5,689 nucleotides of DNA from Myxococcales bacterium (GCA_026989995.1 JALSIO010000084.1:1-5689), one strand, 5' to 3'. Numbered from the stretch's first letter, positions 1 to 5,655 are shown. Numbers and translations: made by a program. The notes: generated from the sequence alone by a model not told the origin.

Positions 1-84
1 GAGCTCGTCGGGCAGGGGTCCCGGCCGGTCGAGCGTCTCCACGGCGGGGCGGTGGTCCGGAGTGCGGGAGGGGAGCCTGCGCAT
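1..84 (-). CDS. Partial CDS (N-terminal 28 codons), unknown function
   Basis: This is the first 28 codons of a gene that runs out of the window on the minus strand. The start is an ATG whose A is also the last base of the HDOD gene's TGA stop (TGATG). A GGGAG sits 6 nt upstream inside the HDOD gene (plus-strand 91-95), a normal ribosome binding site, which supports this start. The visible peptide begins MRRLPSRTPD and ends GPLPDEL. It is rich in Arg and Pro, has no hydrophobic segment, and so does not look like a signal peptide. The frame stays open to the window edge. As third gene of an operon with an HDOD protein it may encode another signalling or regulatory protein, but that is inference from position only; I do not recognise the family. 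Confidence 0.6.
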   Translation of the reverse strand, partial: MRRLPSRTPDHRPAVETLDRPGPLPDEL

Positions 85-932
85 CAGGTGCTCCCGCCGA
101 GGATCAGCGACTCGGCCTCCGCGAAGTTCCGGAGGATGTCATCGAGGATGCCGGGCAGCCGGGCCGGCGGCAGCCCCAGCCGGTCGCAGGCGCCGGCAGC
201 GAGCGGCGGGACGCGGGGCTCGCCGGCGGTCCCGAGATCGAGGGCATGGGCGAGCACGTCGGCCACGTGGACCGTGGCCGCGTCGACGGGGTAGGCCTGC
301 TCGGCCGGCGGGCGGTGGTGGAGGAGCACCATCTGCTGCAGCGCCGGGGGGAGGTTCCAGGTGCGGAGCAGGTGCCATCCGAGCTCCGCGTGGTCGAAGC
401 CGAGCAGCTCGCGCTCCGCCTCGTGCAGCGCGAGACCCTCGCGGCGGCTGCGCTCGAGCAGCCTCCGCGCCTTTCTCGGGAGCTTCGCGTAGAGCACCAG
501 TGCGCCGATGTCGTGGAGCAGTCCCCCGACCAGGAAGCGCTCGGCATTGCGCTCCTGGCGCGCGAGCGCGAGCAGCCGGGCGGCGACCCCACAGGCCAGG
601 CTGTGGCGCCAGAACGAGCGCATGTCCACGAGCTCGATGGGAACCCCGTCGAAGCTCCGCACCACCGAGGTGGCGAGGGCCAGGTCGCAGAGCTGCTCGG
701 TGCCGACGACCGTGATGGCGCGGGAGACCGTGTCCACCGGCTGGGGCAGGCCGAAGAATCCCGAGTTGACGAGCCCCAGCAGCCGGGCGGTGAGCCCCGG
801 GTCCTCGCTCACGACCTTGGCGATGTCCTCGGCGGTGCTGTGCGGGTGTTCCACCACCTCGGTGATGCGCCGGTAGATCGAGGGCAGCGAGGCGATCTCG
901 AGGGAGAGCACGAGGTCGCGGGGGTCGGTCAT
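84..932 (-). CDS. HDOD domain-containing signalling protein
   Basis: A 282-residue cytoplasmic protein made almost entirely of one HDOD domain, a divergent relative of HD phosphohydrolases found in bacterial signal transduction. The N-terminal part has the usual HDOD features: LPSIYRRITEVV (16-27), a DPGLTARLLGLVNS helix (44-57) and the FFGLPQPVDTVSRAITVVG stretch (59-77). HD-type residues follow: H110 (WRHSL), H140-D141 (GLLHDIG), H181 (GFDHAELG), H205-H206 (LLHHR) and H222/D225 (VHVADVLAHAL). No receiver, GGDEF, EAL or membrane segment is present, so any input or output domain must be on a partner. The ATG at 932 was chosen because it overlaps the upstream stop as ATGA and begins the recognisable domain; the frame is open further upstream, but that part is Arg/Pro-rich and antisense-like. 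A GGAG lies 10 nt upstream. HDOD proteins generally act in regulation (motility, second messengers, stress); the exact role here is unknown. Confidence 0.9.
   Translation of the reverse strand: MTDPRDLVLSLEIASLPSIYRRITEVVEHPHSTAEDIAKVVSEDPGLTARLLGLVNSGFFGLPQPVDTVSRAITVVGTEQLCDLALATSVVRSFDGVPIELVDMRSFWRHSLACGVAARLLALARQERNAERFLVGGLLHDIGALVLYAKLPRKARRLLERSRREGLALHEAERELLGFDHAELGWHLLRTWNLPPALQQMVLLHHRPPAEQAYPVDAATVHVADVLAHALDLGTAGEPRVPPLAAGACDRLGLPPARLPGILDDILRNFAEAESLILGGST
91..95 (-). promoter_or_regulatory. Ribosome binding site for the partial gene at 84
   Basis: GGGAG on the minus strand lies 6 nt before the ATG at 84, within the last codons of the HDOD gene. It supports initiation or re-initiation at the TGATG junction. 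Confidence 0.5.
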
Positions 933-1282
933 GCGGGCCGTGCTCCGGACCGGGCCATGCGGTGACGGCAGTAGTCGAGGAGCACCGTCACCACCGGGTC
1001 GGCGGGGTCGAGGTGGCGGAATCGGTCGCGCAGCGCTTCCTCCTGCCCGGGCGCGAGCGCGAGGGCCGGACGGGTGGCCTCTTCGGCTTCGGGGTCGGCC
1101 GGCTCCGGGGCCTCCACGCGGACCGCGCAAACGCCCCAGAGCTCGAAGCCGTGGATCTCCCGCTGGGAGAGGACCCGGCCCGCGCGGGCGAGGAGACGTC
1201 CGGTGGGTGTGCGGACGTCTTCGGCCGCCACCATGCCGGCTTCGAGCTCGGAGACGGGGATCGATCGCGACGCCGGTGCCAT
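929..1282 (-). CDS. Small GMV/WGV-domain protein encoded with the HDOD gene
   Basis: A 117-residue protein, first gene of the minus-strand operon. Residues 8-55 read as a compact beta-rich domain: IPVSELEAGMVAAEDV, then GRLLARAGRVLSQREI, then FELWGVCAVRVE. This matches the style of the short domain often found before HD-GYP phosphodiesterases (DUF3391-like) and of small stand-alone proteins beside HD or HDOD genes; I recognise it by pattern only. An acidic, Ala/Pro-rich linker (about 57-75) leads to a C-terminal helical tail (about 77-115) with LDYCRHRMARSG. There is no signal peptide or membrane segment. The ATG at 1282 has a strong AAGAGGTGG site just upstream; the longer open frame to 1702 is low-complexity and runs antisense into the hydrolase gene, so I rejected it. 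Its TGA overlaps the HDOD ATG, which suggests coupled expression and possibly a partner or adaptor role for the HDOD protein. Confidence 0.82.
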   Translation of the reverse strand: MAPASRSIPVSELEAGMVAAEDVRTPTGRLLARAGRVLSQREIHGFELWGVCAVRVEAPEPADPEAEEATRPALALAPGQEEALRDRFRHLDPADPVVTVLLDYCRHRMARSGARPA

Positions 1283-1285
1283 CGG

Positions 1286-1294
1286 CCACCTCTT
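1286..1294 (-). promoter_or_regulatory. Ribosome binding site of the 117-residue gene
   Basis: The minus strand reads AAGAGGTGG, then CCG, then ATG. The AGAGG core is about 6 nt from the start codon. This decides the ATG at 1282 over the upstream in-frame starts. Confidence 0.75.
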
Positions 1295-1310
1295 CGGCAC
1301 GCCGTGGCAA

Positions 1311-1334
1311 GGGGTTGACCCGGGGGCGGGTGGG
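1311..1334 (+). other. Predicted G-quadruplex motif
   Basis: Four G-runs of at least three occur on the plus strand: GGGG, 7-nt loop TTGACCC, GGGGG, loop C, GGG, loop T, GGG. This fits the usual G3+ with 1-7 nt loops pattern. It lies 29-52 bp upstream of the 117-residue gene's start, on the strand that is template for that operon. In DNA this GC-rich such motifs also arise by chance, so the pattern is certain but a function is not. Confidence 0.4.
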
Positions 1335-1542
1335 TCCCTCAGACCGCGCAGGGCCGACCCGGATCTGTGTCGGGTGGGTCGAGCGGGAGCGGACGACACC
1401 CCGCCCGCGCGGGGAGAGGGCCCGGTGCCCGTCCGGCCGGGATCCCGCCGGGCGACCCGGGCCGAGGCGTGCGCCGCGGCGCGGGTTGGTGCCCCGCAGG
1501 ACGGGAGGTGCGGGTGGGGGCGCGCCGCCCCGCGCCCGGGGT

Positions 1543-1548
1543 TAGCCT
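1543..1548 (+). promoter_or_regulatory. Possible -10 element for the hydrolase gene
   Basis: TAGCCT fits the loose TAnnnT form of a housekeeping -10 box and is one of few AT-containing spots in the region. It would place a transcript start about 10-15 nt before the start codon at 1569. No clear TTGACA-like -35 is seen about 17 bp upstream, so this is weak. Confidence 0.25.
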
Positions 1549-1559
1549 GGGGCCTACTC

Positions 1560-1564
1560 GGAGG
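1560..1564 (+). promoter_or_regulatory. Ribosome binding site of the alpha/beta hydrolase gene
   Basis: GGAGG is followed by TTCC and the ATG at 1569. The spacing is slightly short at 4 nt, but this is the best site near the start of the conserved protein and it decides against the upstream in-frame starts. Confidence 0.7.
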
Positions 1565-1568
1565 TTCC

Positions 1569-2705
1569 ATGGTCCAGGTCGCCCGCGATTTCCTCTCCCT
1601 CGAATCCCCGACGGCCCGGCGCAACGGCGCGGGCTTCCGGCCCTGCCAGGGGCTCTGGTACCGGCCCGCCGGGCGGGCACCAGAGGTCGCCTTCCTCGCC
1701 ACCCACTACGACGTGGACTTCTCCGAGCACTACCTGGCAGAGCCCCTCGCGGCGCGGGGCTTCGGGTTCCTGGGCTTCAATACCCGCTACCGGGGCCAGG
1801 AGGGCTTCTTCCTCCTCGAGCACGCGCTCCTCGACATCGCGGTCGGGGTCCGGTGGCTGCGGGAGCAGGCCCGCGTGCGGACCCTGGTCCTGCTCGGGAA
1901 CTCGGGCGGCGGGTCGCTGCTCGCCGCCTACCAGTCGCTGGCGCACGAGCCCGACCTGGCGCCGATCTTTCCCGGACACCGCATTCCCGAGGCCCTGCGC
2001 GAACTTCCACCCGCCGACCTCTACGTCTCGCTCAACGCCCATCCGGGGCGTCCCGAGGTACTCACGGCCTGGATGGATCCTTCGGTGACCGACGAGGCCG
2101 ATCCGCTCTCCCGGGATCCCGAGCTCGATGCCTTCGATCCGCGGCACGGTCCGCCCTTCTCCCGGGAGTTCGAAGACCGCTATCGGGCGGCGCAGGAGGC
2201 CCGAAACCACCGGATCACCGCCTGGGTGCGGGAGGAGCTCGATCGGCTCCGGGTCGGAGGCGCCTGGGACCGCGTCTTCCCGGTGTTCCGCACCTGGGCC
2301 GATCTCCGCTTCCTCGACCCCGGGCTCGACCCCTCCGAGCGGCCGCCGGGCCGCTGCTACGCGGGAGATCCCCGCCGTGCCAACGGCACGCCCTTCGGAA
2401 TCGCCCGCGCACCGACACTGCGCACCTGGCTTTCCATGTGGAGCCTCGAGACCTCGCCCTGCCGCGGGGAGCTCCACCTCCCGCGCATCCGGGAGCCCGC
2501 GCTGGTGATCCAGAGCCTGGGCGACACGGGGGTCTTCCCCGGCGACGCCCGTCGCATCCACGAGCACCTCGGCAGCGACGACCGCACGCTGCTCTTCGTC
2601 CCGGGCGATCACTATCTCGAGGAGCCGCCCGAGGCACGCGAGGAGGTGGCCGATCGGATCGCGACCTGGGTCCGCGCCCGGCTGCCCACCTGCTCGGCGG
2701 CCTAG
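1569..2705 (+). CDS. Alpha/beta hydrolase with long lid insertion
   Basis: A 378-residue probable cytoplasmic serine hydrolase; no signal peptide is seen. The fold signs are in order: strand VAFLATHYDVDF (40-51), GFGFLGFNTRYRGQ (64-77) with a possible oxyanion-loop region, strand TLVLLG and nucleophile elbow G-N-S112-G-G (105-114), a late strand ALVIQSLGDTGVFPG (311-325) carrying the likely acid D319, and VPGDH (344-348) with the likely catalytic H348. Between S112 and D319 lie 206 residues, far more than the usual gap, with a charged segment (AWMDPSVTDEADPLSRDPEL, 167-186) and helices at 196-228 that should form a cap over the active site. The natural substrate (ester, lactone, thioester or amide) cannot be read from the sequence. 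It is transcribed divergently from the HDOD operon and lies 143 bp before the DUF3604 gene, so it may be its own unit or head a plus-strand cluster. Confidence 0.88.
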   Translation: MVQVARDFLSLESPTARRNGAGFRPCQGLWYRPAGRAPEVAFLATHYDVDFSEHYLAEPLAARGFGFLGFNTRYRGQEGFFLLEHALLDIAVGVRWLREQARVRTLVLLGNSGGGSLLAAYQSLAHEPDLAPIFPGHRIPEALRELPPADLYVSLNAHPGRPEVLTAWMDPSVTDEADPLSRDPELDAFDPRHGPPFSREFEDRYRAAQEARNHRITAWVREELDRLRVGGAWDRVFPVFRTWADLRFLDPGLDPSERPPGRCYAGDPRRANGTPFGIARAPTLRTWLSMWSLETSPCRGELHLPRIREPALVIQSLGDTGVFPGDARRIHEHLGSDDRTLLFVPGDHYLEEPPEAREEVADRIATWVRARLPTCSAA

Positions 2706-2730
2706 ATCCGGGGCCCGCGCGTCTCGACGG

Positions 2731-2747
2731 CGCCCGGTGACCGGGCG
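2731..2747 (+). terminator. GC-rich hairpin after the hydrolase gene, possible terminator
   Basis: CGCCCGG, loop TGA, CCGGGCG forms a perfect 7-bp stem with a 3-nt loop, 25 nt past the hydrolase stop. No T-run follows, so it is not a classical intrinsic terminator. It could pause polymerase or stabilise the 3' end. Short GC stems are common by chance in such DNA. Confidence 0.3.
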
Positions 2748-2801
2748 GGCCGGCGGGCGAGGCCTCCGCGGCGGCGGGCTGCGGCGCGTGGCCGCGCGGC
2801 G

Positions 2802-2807
2802 TATCCT
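2802..2807 (+). promoter_or_regulatory. Possible -10 element for the DUF3604 gene
   Basis: TATCCT shares four of six bases with TATAAT and lies 41 bp before the GTG start. It stands out in a nearly AT-free stretch. No good -35 is visible about 17 bp upstream. If real, the DUF3604 gene has its own promoter separate from the hydrolase gene. Confidence 0.3.
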
Positions 2808-2836
2808 CGGTCGCTCGGATCCGGAAGCGACCGGGG

Positions 2837-2841
2837 GGAGG
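2837..2841 (+). promoter_or_regulatory. Ribosome binding site of the DUF3604 gene
   Basis: GGAGG, within a longer purine run, lies 7 nt before the GTG at 2849. It decides for the GTG start, which also begins a good signal-anchor sequence. Confidence 0.75.
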
Positions 2842-2848
2842 GGAAGGC

Positions 2849-5098
2849 GTGCTTCGAACCGTCGCCGCGCTGCTCGCGCTCGCCATCCTGGGCGTGGGGC
2901 TCTACCTGGCTGCCGCCGCCCTGGGCCTTTTCGGGAGTCTCGGCGGGGCAGGCTCTCCCGCGGCACCCCGCGTGCCGCAGGAGGTGGTGCGGGAGCGCGA
3001 GCGGGAGCGCCTGCGCGCCGCCGCGGCGCTCACCACGGCTCCCGTGAAGCAGGTGCTCTTCGGGGATCTGCACGTCCACACCACCTTCTCGAGTGACGCC
3101 TTCCTCTGGAGCCTGCCCATGATGCAGGGGGAGGGCGTCCACCCCGTGAGCGACGCCTGCGATTTCGCCCGCTTCTGCTCCGCTCTCGATTTCTGGTCGA
3201 TCAACGACCACGCCGAGGCGAGCACGCCGCGGAAGTGGCGCGAGACCATCCGCTCCATCCGCGAATGCAACGCCGTGTCGGGAGACCCGGCGGATCCCGA
3301 CGTGGTGGCCTACCTCGGCTGGGAGTGGTCCCAGGTGGGACGCACCCCGGAAGACCACTACGGGCACAAGAACGTGATCCTCCGCGACCTCGAGGACGGA
3401 CGCATTCCCACCCGTCCCATCGGTGCCGGGGGCATGGCCACCGACGGCCTCCGCGGAGGTGCGGTGGAGGTGCCCTGGTACCTGCCCTTCCTCGACTTCC
3501 CGCAGCGAGACATCTACTTCAACTTCCTCGCCTTCCTGCGCGAGCTCCGGGAGGTCCCGGACTGTCCCCAGGGCGTCCCGGCGCCGGAGCTCCCCGCCGA
3601 CTGCTACGAGTCGGCGGCGACCCCGGCGGAGCTCTTCGCGAAGCTGCGCGAGTGGCGCCTGGCGAGCCTGGTGATCCCCCACGGAAACACCTGGGGCTTC
3701 TACTCGCCGCCCGGCATCACCTGGGACAAGCAGCTCGCCGGTCCCCAGCACGACCCGGAGCAGCAGGTCCTGGTGGAGATCATGTCGGGGCACGGAAACT
3801 CGGAGGAGTACCGCTCCTGGCGGGCGGTTCGCTCCGGACCGGACGGACGCCCGCTCTGTCCGGAGCCGACCGCCGACTACCTGCCGAGCTGCTGGCGGGC
3901 GGGCGAGATCATCCGCGAGCGCTGCCTCGCGGAGGGGACGGAGGAGCCCGAGTGCGAGGCACGGGCCGCCGAGGCGCGTCGGCTCTACGCGGAGTCGGGC
4001 GTCGCCGGCCACCGGGTGGTCCGGGGCGAGTCGGCGACCGAGTGGCTGGATGCCGGACAGTGCCGGGACTGCTTCCGGCCCTCGTTCAACTACCGCCCCG
4101 GAGGCTCGACCCAGTACGCCCTCGCGATCTCGAACTTCGACGACCCGGGCTCTCCCCGCCGCTTCCGGTTCGGGGTGATCGCCTCGAGCGACAACCACCG
4201 GGCCCGGCCCGGCACCGGATACAAGGAGGTCCACCGGCTCGGGAACACCGAGGCCGCCGGTCCGCGGGACGAGCGGATCTTCCGCTTCCTCTACCCACCC
4301 GAGGAGCCGCTCTCCCGCGCCGTGCCGGTGGACGTGACCGATCTCTCCCGCGGCTTCGCGAGCCTCGAGGCCGAGCGGCAGTCGGCGTTCTTCACCACCG
4401 GGGGGCTCGCCGCCGTGCACGCCACGGGCCGCAGCCGCGAGGCGATCTGGGAGGCCCTCGAGCGGCGCGAGGTCTACGGGACGAGCGGCGAGCGCATCCT
4501 GCTCTGGTTCCACCTCCTGAATGCGCCGGGGCCGGGCGGCCTCTACCGCGCCGCTCCCATGGGCAGCGAGGTCCGTCTCTCCGAGGCGCCGCGCTTCGAG
4601 GTCCGCGCCGTGGGTTCCTTCCGGCAGCGGCCGGGCTGCCCGGAGGAGAGCCTCGAGGCCCTCTCGGCCGAGGCCCTCGAGCGCCTGTGCTACGGCGAGT
4701 GCTACCACCCGAGCGACGAGCGCAAGCTGATCACGCGGATCGAGGTGGTGCGCATCCGGCCCCAGCAGAGGCCGGGCGAGCCGGTGGGGACCCTGATCGA
4801 GGACCCGTGGAAGGTCCTGCCCTGTCCGCCCGACCCGGCCGGATGTGTGGTGCGCTTCCGCGACGAGGAGTTCGAGGCGGCCGGCCGCGACACGGTCTAC
4901 TACGTGCGGGCGATCGAGGAGCCCACCCCCACCATCAACGCGGATCCGCTTCGCTGCACCTACGACGAACAGGGGCGCTGCATCGCCGTGGATCCCTGCT
5001 TCGGGGACTACCGCACGGCAGCCGACGACGACTGCACCTCCCCCACGGAGGAGCGGGCCTGGTCGTCCCCCATCTTCGTGGATGCCGCGGCCTCCTGA
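2849..5098 (+). CDS. DUF3604 domain protein, membrane-anchored, PHP-like metal-binding
   Basis: A 749-residue protein starting at GTG. A hydrophobic segment after R3 (about 5-29) looks like a signal anchor or uncleaved signal, then a charged RERERERLR stretch (48-56), then the domain. The metal-site signature of DUF3604/PHP-like proteins is clear: FGDLHVHTTFSSDA (71-84; H75, H77), WSINDHAEA (116-124; D120, H121), GWEWSQ (157-162; E159), GHKN (172-175), IPHGN (276-280; H278), EIMSGHGNSE (310-319; H315) and ASSDNHRARPG (445-455; D448, H450). ERREVYGTSGERI (538-550) is also typical. The C-terminal third (about 575-749) is beta-rich, with YYVRAIEEPTPTINADPLRC (684-703). Family members are about this long; the family's substrate is not established to my knowledge, and a hydrolytic metal-dependent activity is inferred from the PHP relation. 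The 20 cysteines fit an extracytoplasmic, disulfide-bonded protein. Its stop lies inside the next, lipoprotein gene. Confidence 0.93.
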   Translation: MLRTVAALLALAILGVGLYLAAAALGLFGSLGGAGSPAAPRVPQEVVRERERERLRAAAALTTAPVKQVLFGDLHVHTTFSSDAFLWSLPMMQGEGVHPVSDACDFARFCSALDFWSINDHAEASTPRKWRETIRSIRECNAVSGDPADPDVVAYLGWEWSQVGRTPEDHYGHKNVILRDLEDGRIPTRPIGAGGMATDGLRGGAVEVPWYLPFLDFPQRDIYFNFLAFLRELREVPDCPQGVPAPELPADCYESAATPAELFAKLREWRLASLVIPHGNTWGFYSPPGITWDKQLAGPQHDPEQQVLVEIMSGHGNSEEYRSWRAVRSGPDGRPLCPEPTADYLPSCWRAGEIIRERCLAEGTEEPECEARAAEARRLYAESGVAGHRVVRGESATEWLDAGQCRDCFRPSFNYRPGGSTQYALAISNFDDPGSPRRFRFGVIASSDNHRARPGTGYKEVHRLGNTEAAGPRDERIFRFLYPPEEPLSRAVPVDVTDLSRGFASLEAERQSAFFTTGGLAAVHATGRSREAIWEALERREVYGTSGERILLWFHLLNAPGPGGLYRAAPMGSEVRLSEAPRFEVRAVGSFRQRPGCPEESLEALSAEALERLCYGECYHPSDERKLITRIEVVRIRPQQRPGEPVGTLIEDPWKVLPCPPDPAGCVVRFRDEEFEAAGRDTVYYVRAIEEPTPTINADPLRCTYDEQGRCIAVDPCFGDYRTAADDDCTSPTEERAWSSPIFVDAAAS

Positions 5099-5582
5099 GC
5101 TCGCGCCGGCCGGCTCGGCGGTGCTGCTGGTGGCCGTCTTGCTGCTCGCCGGCGGCTGCCTCGATCCCGCCGGCCGAAGGCCGGGCTTCCGTCTCACGGG
5201 AGAGGAGGCGCAGCCGGCCGGGGGCGATCTGCGCTTCGCCCGGGACGTGGAGCTCTTCGCCCTCGAGACGCGCACGTGGTACCGGATCCCGCACTCCGTG
5301 ACCGTGACCGGCGTCCTCCACGGCGACTCGCTCTACATCCCCTCGCGCTCGCCCCGGACCAAGCGGTGGGTGGCCCACGTGCTCCGCGACCCGCGCGTGC
5401 GGCTCCGCGTGGGGGACCGGATCCTCCGCGGGCGCCTCGTCCGGGTCGAGGACCCGCACTTCGCGAGGCAGCTCGAGGCGGCCTTCGCCCGCAAGTACGG
5501 CCGGCCGATCCGGCCCGTGCAGGGCGGGCTCGCGCCGGAGGTGTGGTTCTTCCGTTTCGCACCGGAGCTTCGGCGGCCGTAG
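5082..5582 (+). CDS. Predicted lipoprotein with split-barrel (FMN/F420-binding-like) domain
   Basis: A 166-residue protein whose first 17 bp overlap the end of the DUF3604 gene in another frame. Residues 13-25 are a hydrophobic core ending LLLAGGC, a lipobox with C26 as the probable lipidated cysteine. The n-region has only R3 as positive charge, so export is likely but not textbook. The mature part reads WYRIPHSVTVTGVLHGDSLY (66-85), then RWVAHVLRDPRVRLRVGDRI (95-114), then a C-terminal helix (about 124-139). The W-x-x-H/N-L-x-x-x-P-x-V-x-L-x-V arrangement resembles the split beta-barrel of pyridoxamine-phosphate-oxidase-like and F420/FMN proteins; this is my pattern reading, not a confirmed hit. 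No Shine-Dalgarno precedes the ATG, which suggests coupling to the upstream gene. GTG at 5121 is an alternative start but would leave almost no n-region. Probable partner of the DUF3604 protein outside the cytoplasm. Confidence 0.8.
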   Translation: MPRPPELAPAGSAVLLVAVLLLAGGCLDPAGRRPGFRLTGEEAQPAGGDLRFARDVELFALETRTWYRIPHSVTVTGVLHGDSLYIPSRSPRTKRWVAHVLRDPRVRLRVGDRILRGRLVRVEDPHFARQLEAAFARKYGRPIRPVQGGLAPEVWFFRFAPELRRP

Positions 5583-5600
5583 GGAAGGGCGGGGGCCGGG
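5582..5600 (+). other. Predicted G-quadruplex motif just after the lipoprotein stop
   Basis: GGG, AA, GGG, C, GGGGG, CC, GGG begins at the last base of the TAG stop. Loops of 2, 1 and 2 nt make this a strong match to the G-quadruplex pattern. It lies on the coding strand, so it would be present in the mRNA between the lipoprotein and the next gene. Chance occurrence in GC-rich DNA is possible. Confidence 0.4.
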
Positions 5601-5637
5601 ATGGCCGGCACCCGCGCGCCGAGTCACGCCCCGGCCC
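5593..5637 (+). terminator. Inverted repeat in the spacer, weak terminator candidate
   Basis: GGGCCGGG (5593-5600) and CCCGGCCC (5630-5637) are perfectly complementary 8-bp arms with a 29-nt loop. A smaller stem GCCGG/CCGGC (5595-5599 and 5605-5609) competes with it, as would the G-quadruplex. There is no T-run. It might attenuate read-through from the lipoprotein gene into the next gene, but this is uncertain. Confidence 0.2.
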
Positions 5638-5641
5638 GGCC

Positions 5642-5649
5642 GGGAGGTG
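5642..5649 (+). promoter_or_regulatory. Ribosome binding site of the last gene
   Basis: GGGAGGTG lies 6 nt before the ATG at 5656, a strong Shine-Dalgarno match. It favours this ATG over the second in-frame ATG at 5662. Confidence 0.7.
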
Positions 5650-5655
5650 GGGAGC

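Larger units (their letters stand above)
1283..1568. other. Divergent intergenic region (286 bp)
   Basis: The gap between the leftward HDOD operon and the rightward hydrolase gene must carry the promoters for both. It holds a G-run cluster at 1311-1334, two copies of GGGTGGGTC (1328-1336 and 1372-1380), a short inverted repeat CCGAC-N10-GTCGG (1354-1373) and a possible -10 box at 1543-1548. I find no convincing -35/-10 pair for the minus-strand operon. Long open frames cross this stretch on the plus strand, but their translations are Arg/Pro/Gly-rich with no recognisable domain, so I treat it as noncoding. Confidence 0.6.

Noticed and set aside
933..1310. Upstream extension of the HDOD reading frame
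   Set aside because: It overlaps the whole 117-residue gene in another frame, is Arg/Pro/Gly-rich, and the ATGA junction gives a natural start at 932.
1305..1319. Sigma-54-like TGGCA...TTGA sequence
   Set aside because: The spacing between the GG and the second element is off and the required GC at -12 is AC, so it does not fit a sigma-54 promoter.
1315..1343. TTGACC as a -35 box on the plus strand
   Set aside because: No -10-like hexamer occurs 16-19 bp downstream, and it would lie over 200 bp from the hydrolase start.
1074..1568. Upstream extension of the hydrolase reading frame by 165 codons
   Set aside because: It runs antisense through the 117-residue gene and the intergenic region, is low-complexity, and the GGAGG site supports the ATG at 1569.
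1554..2966. Minus-strand open frame of 470 codons opposite the hydrolase gene
   Set aside because: Same codon-bias shadow; the plus-strand hydrolase has a catalytic triad and a ribosome binding site, while this frame has an Arg/Pro-rich start and no domain.
2986..3020. GA/GC-rich short repeat encoding Arg-Glu alternation
   Set aside because: It is an in-frame charged linker (RERERERLR) after the signal anchor of the DUF3604 protein, not a separate repeat element.
2702..5275. Minus-strand open frame of 857 codons opposite the DUF3604 and lipoprotein genes
   Set aside because: It is antisense to two well-supported genes. GC-rich third positions suppress stops on the opposite strand. The translation is rich in Arg, Gly, Glu and Val with no recognisable motif, and no ribosome binding site was identified.
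3235..5301. Plus-strand open frame of 688 codons in another frame of the DUF3604 gene
   Set aside because: The translation is almost wholly Arg/Pro/Gly/Ala, typical of a frame-shifted shadow, while the overlapping frame has a full metal-site signature.
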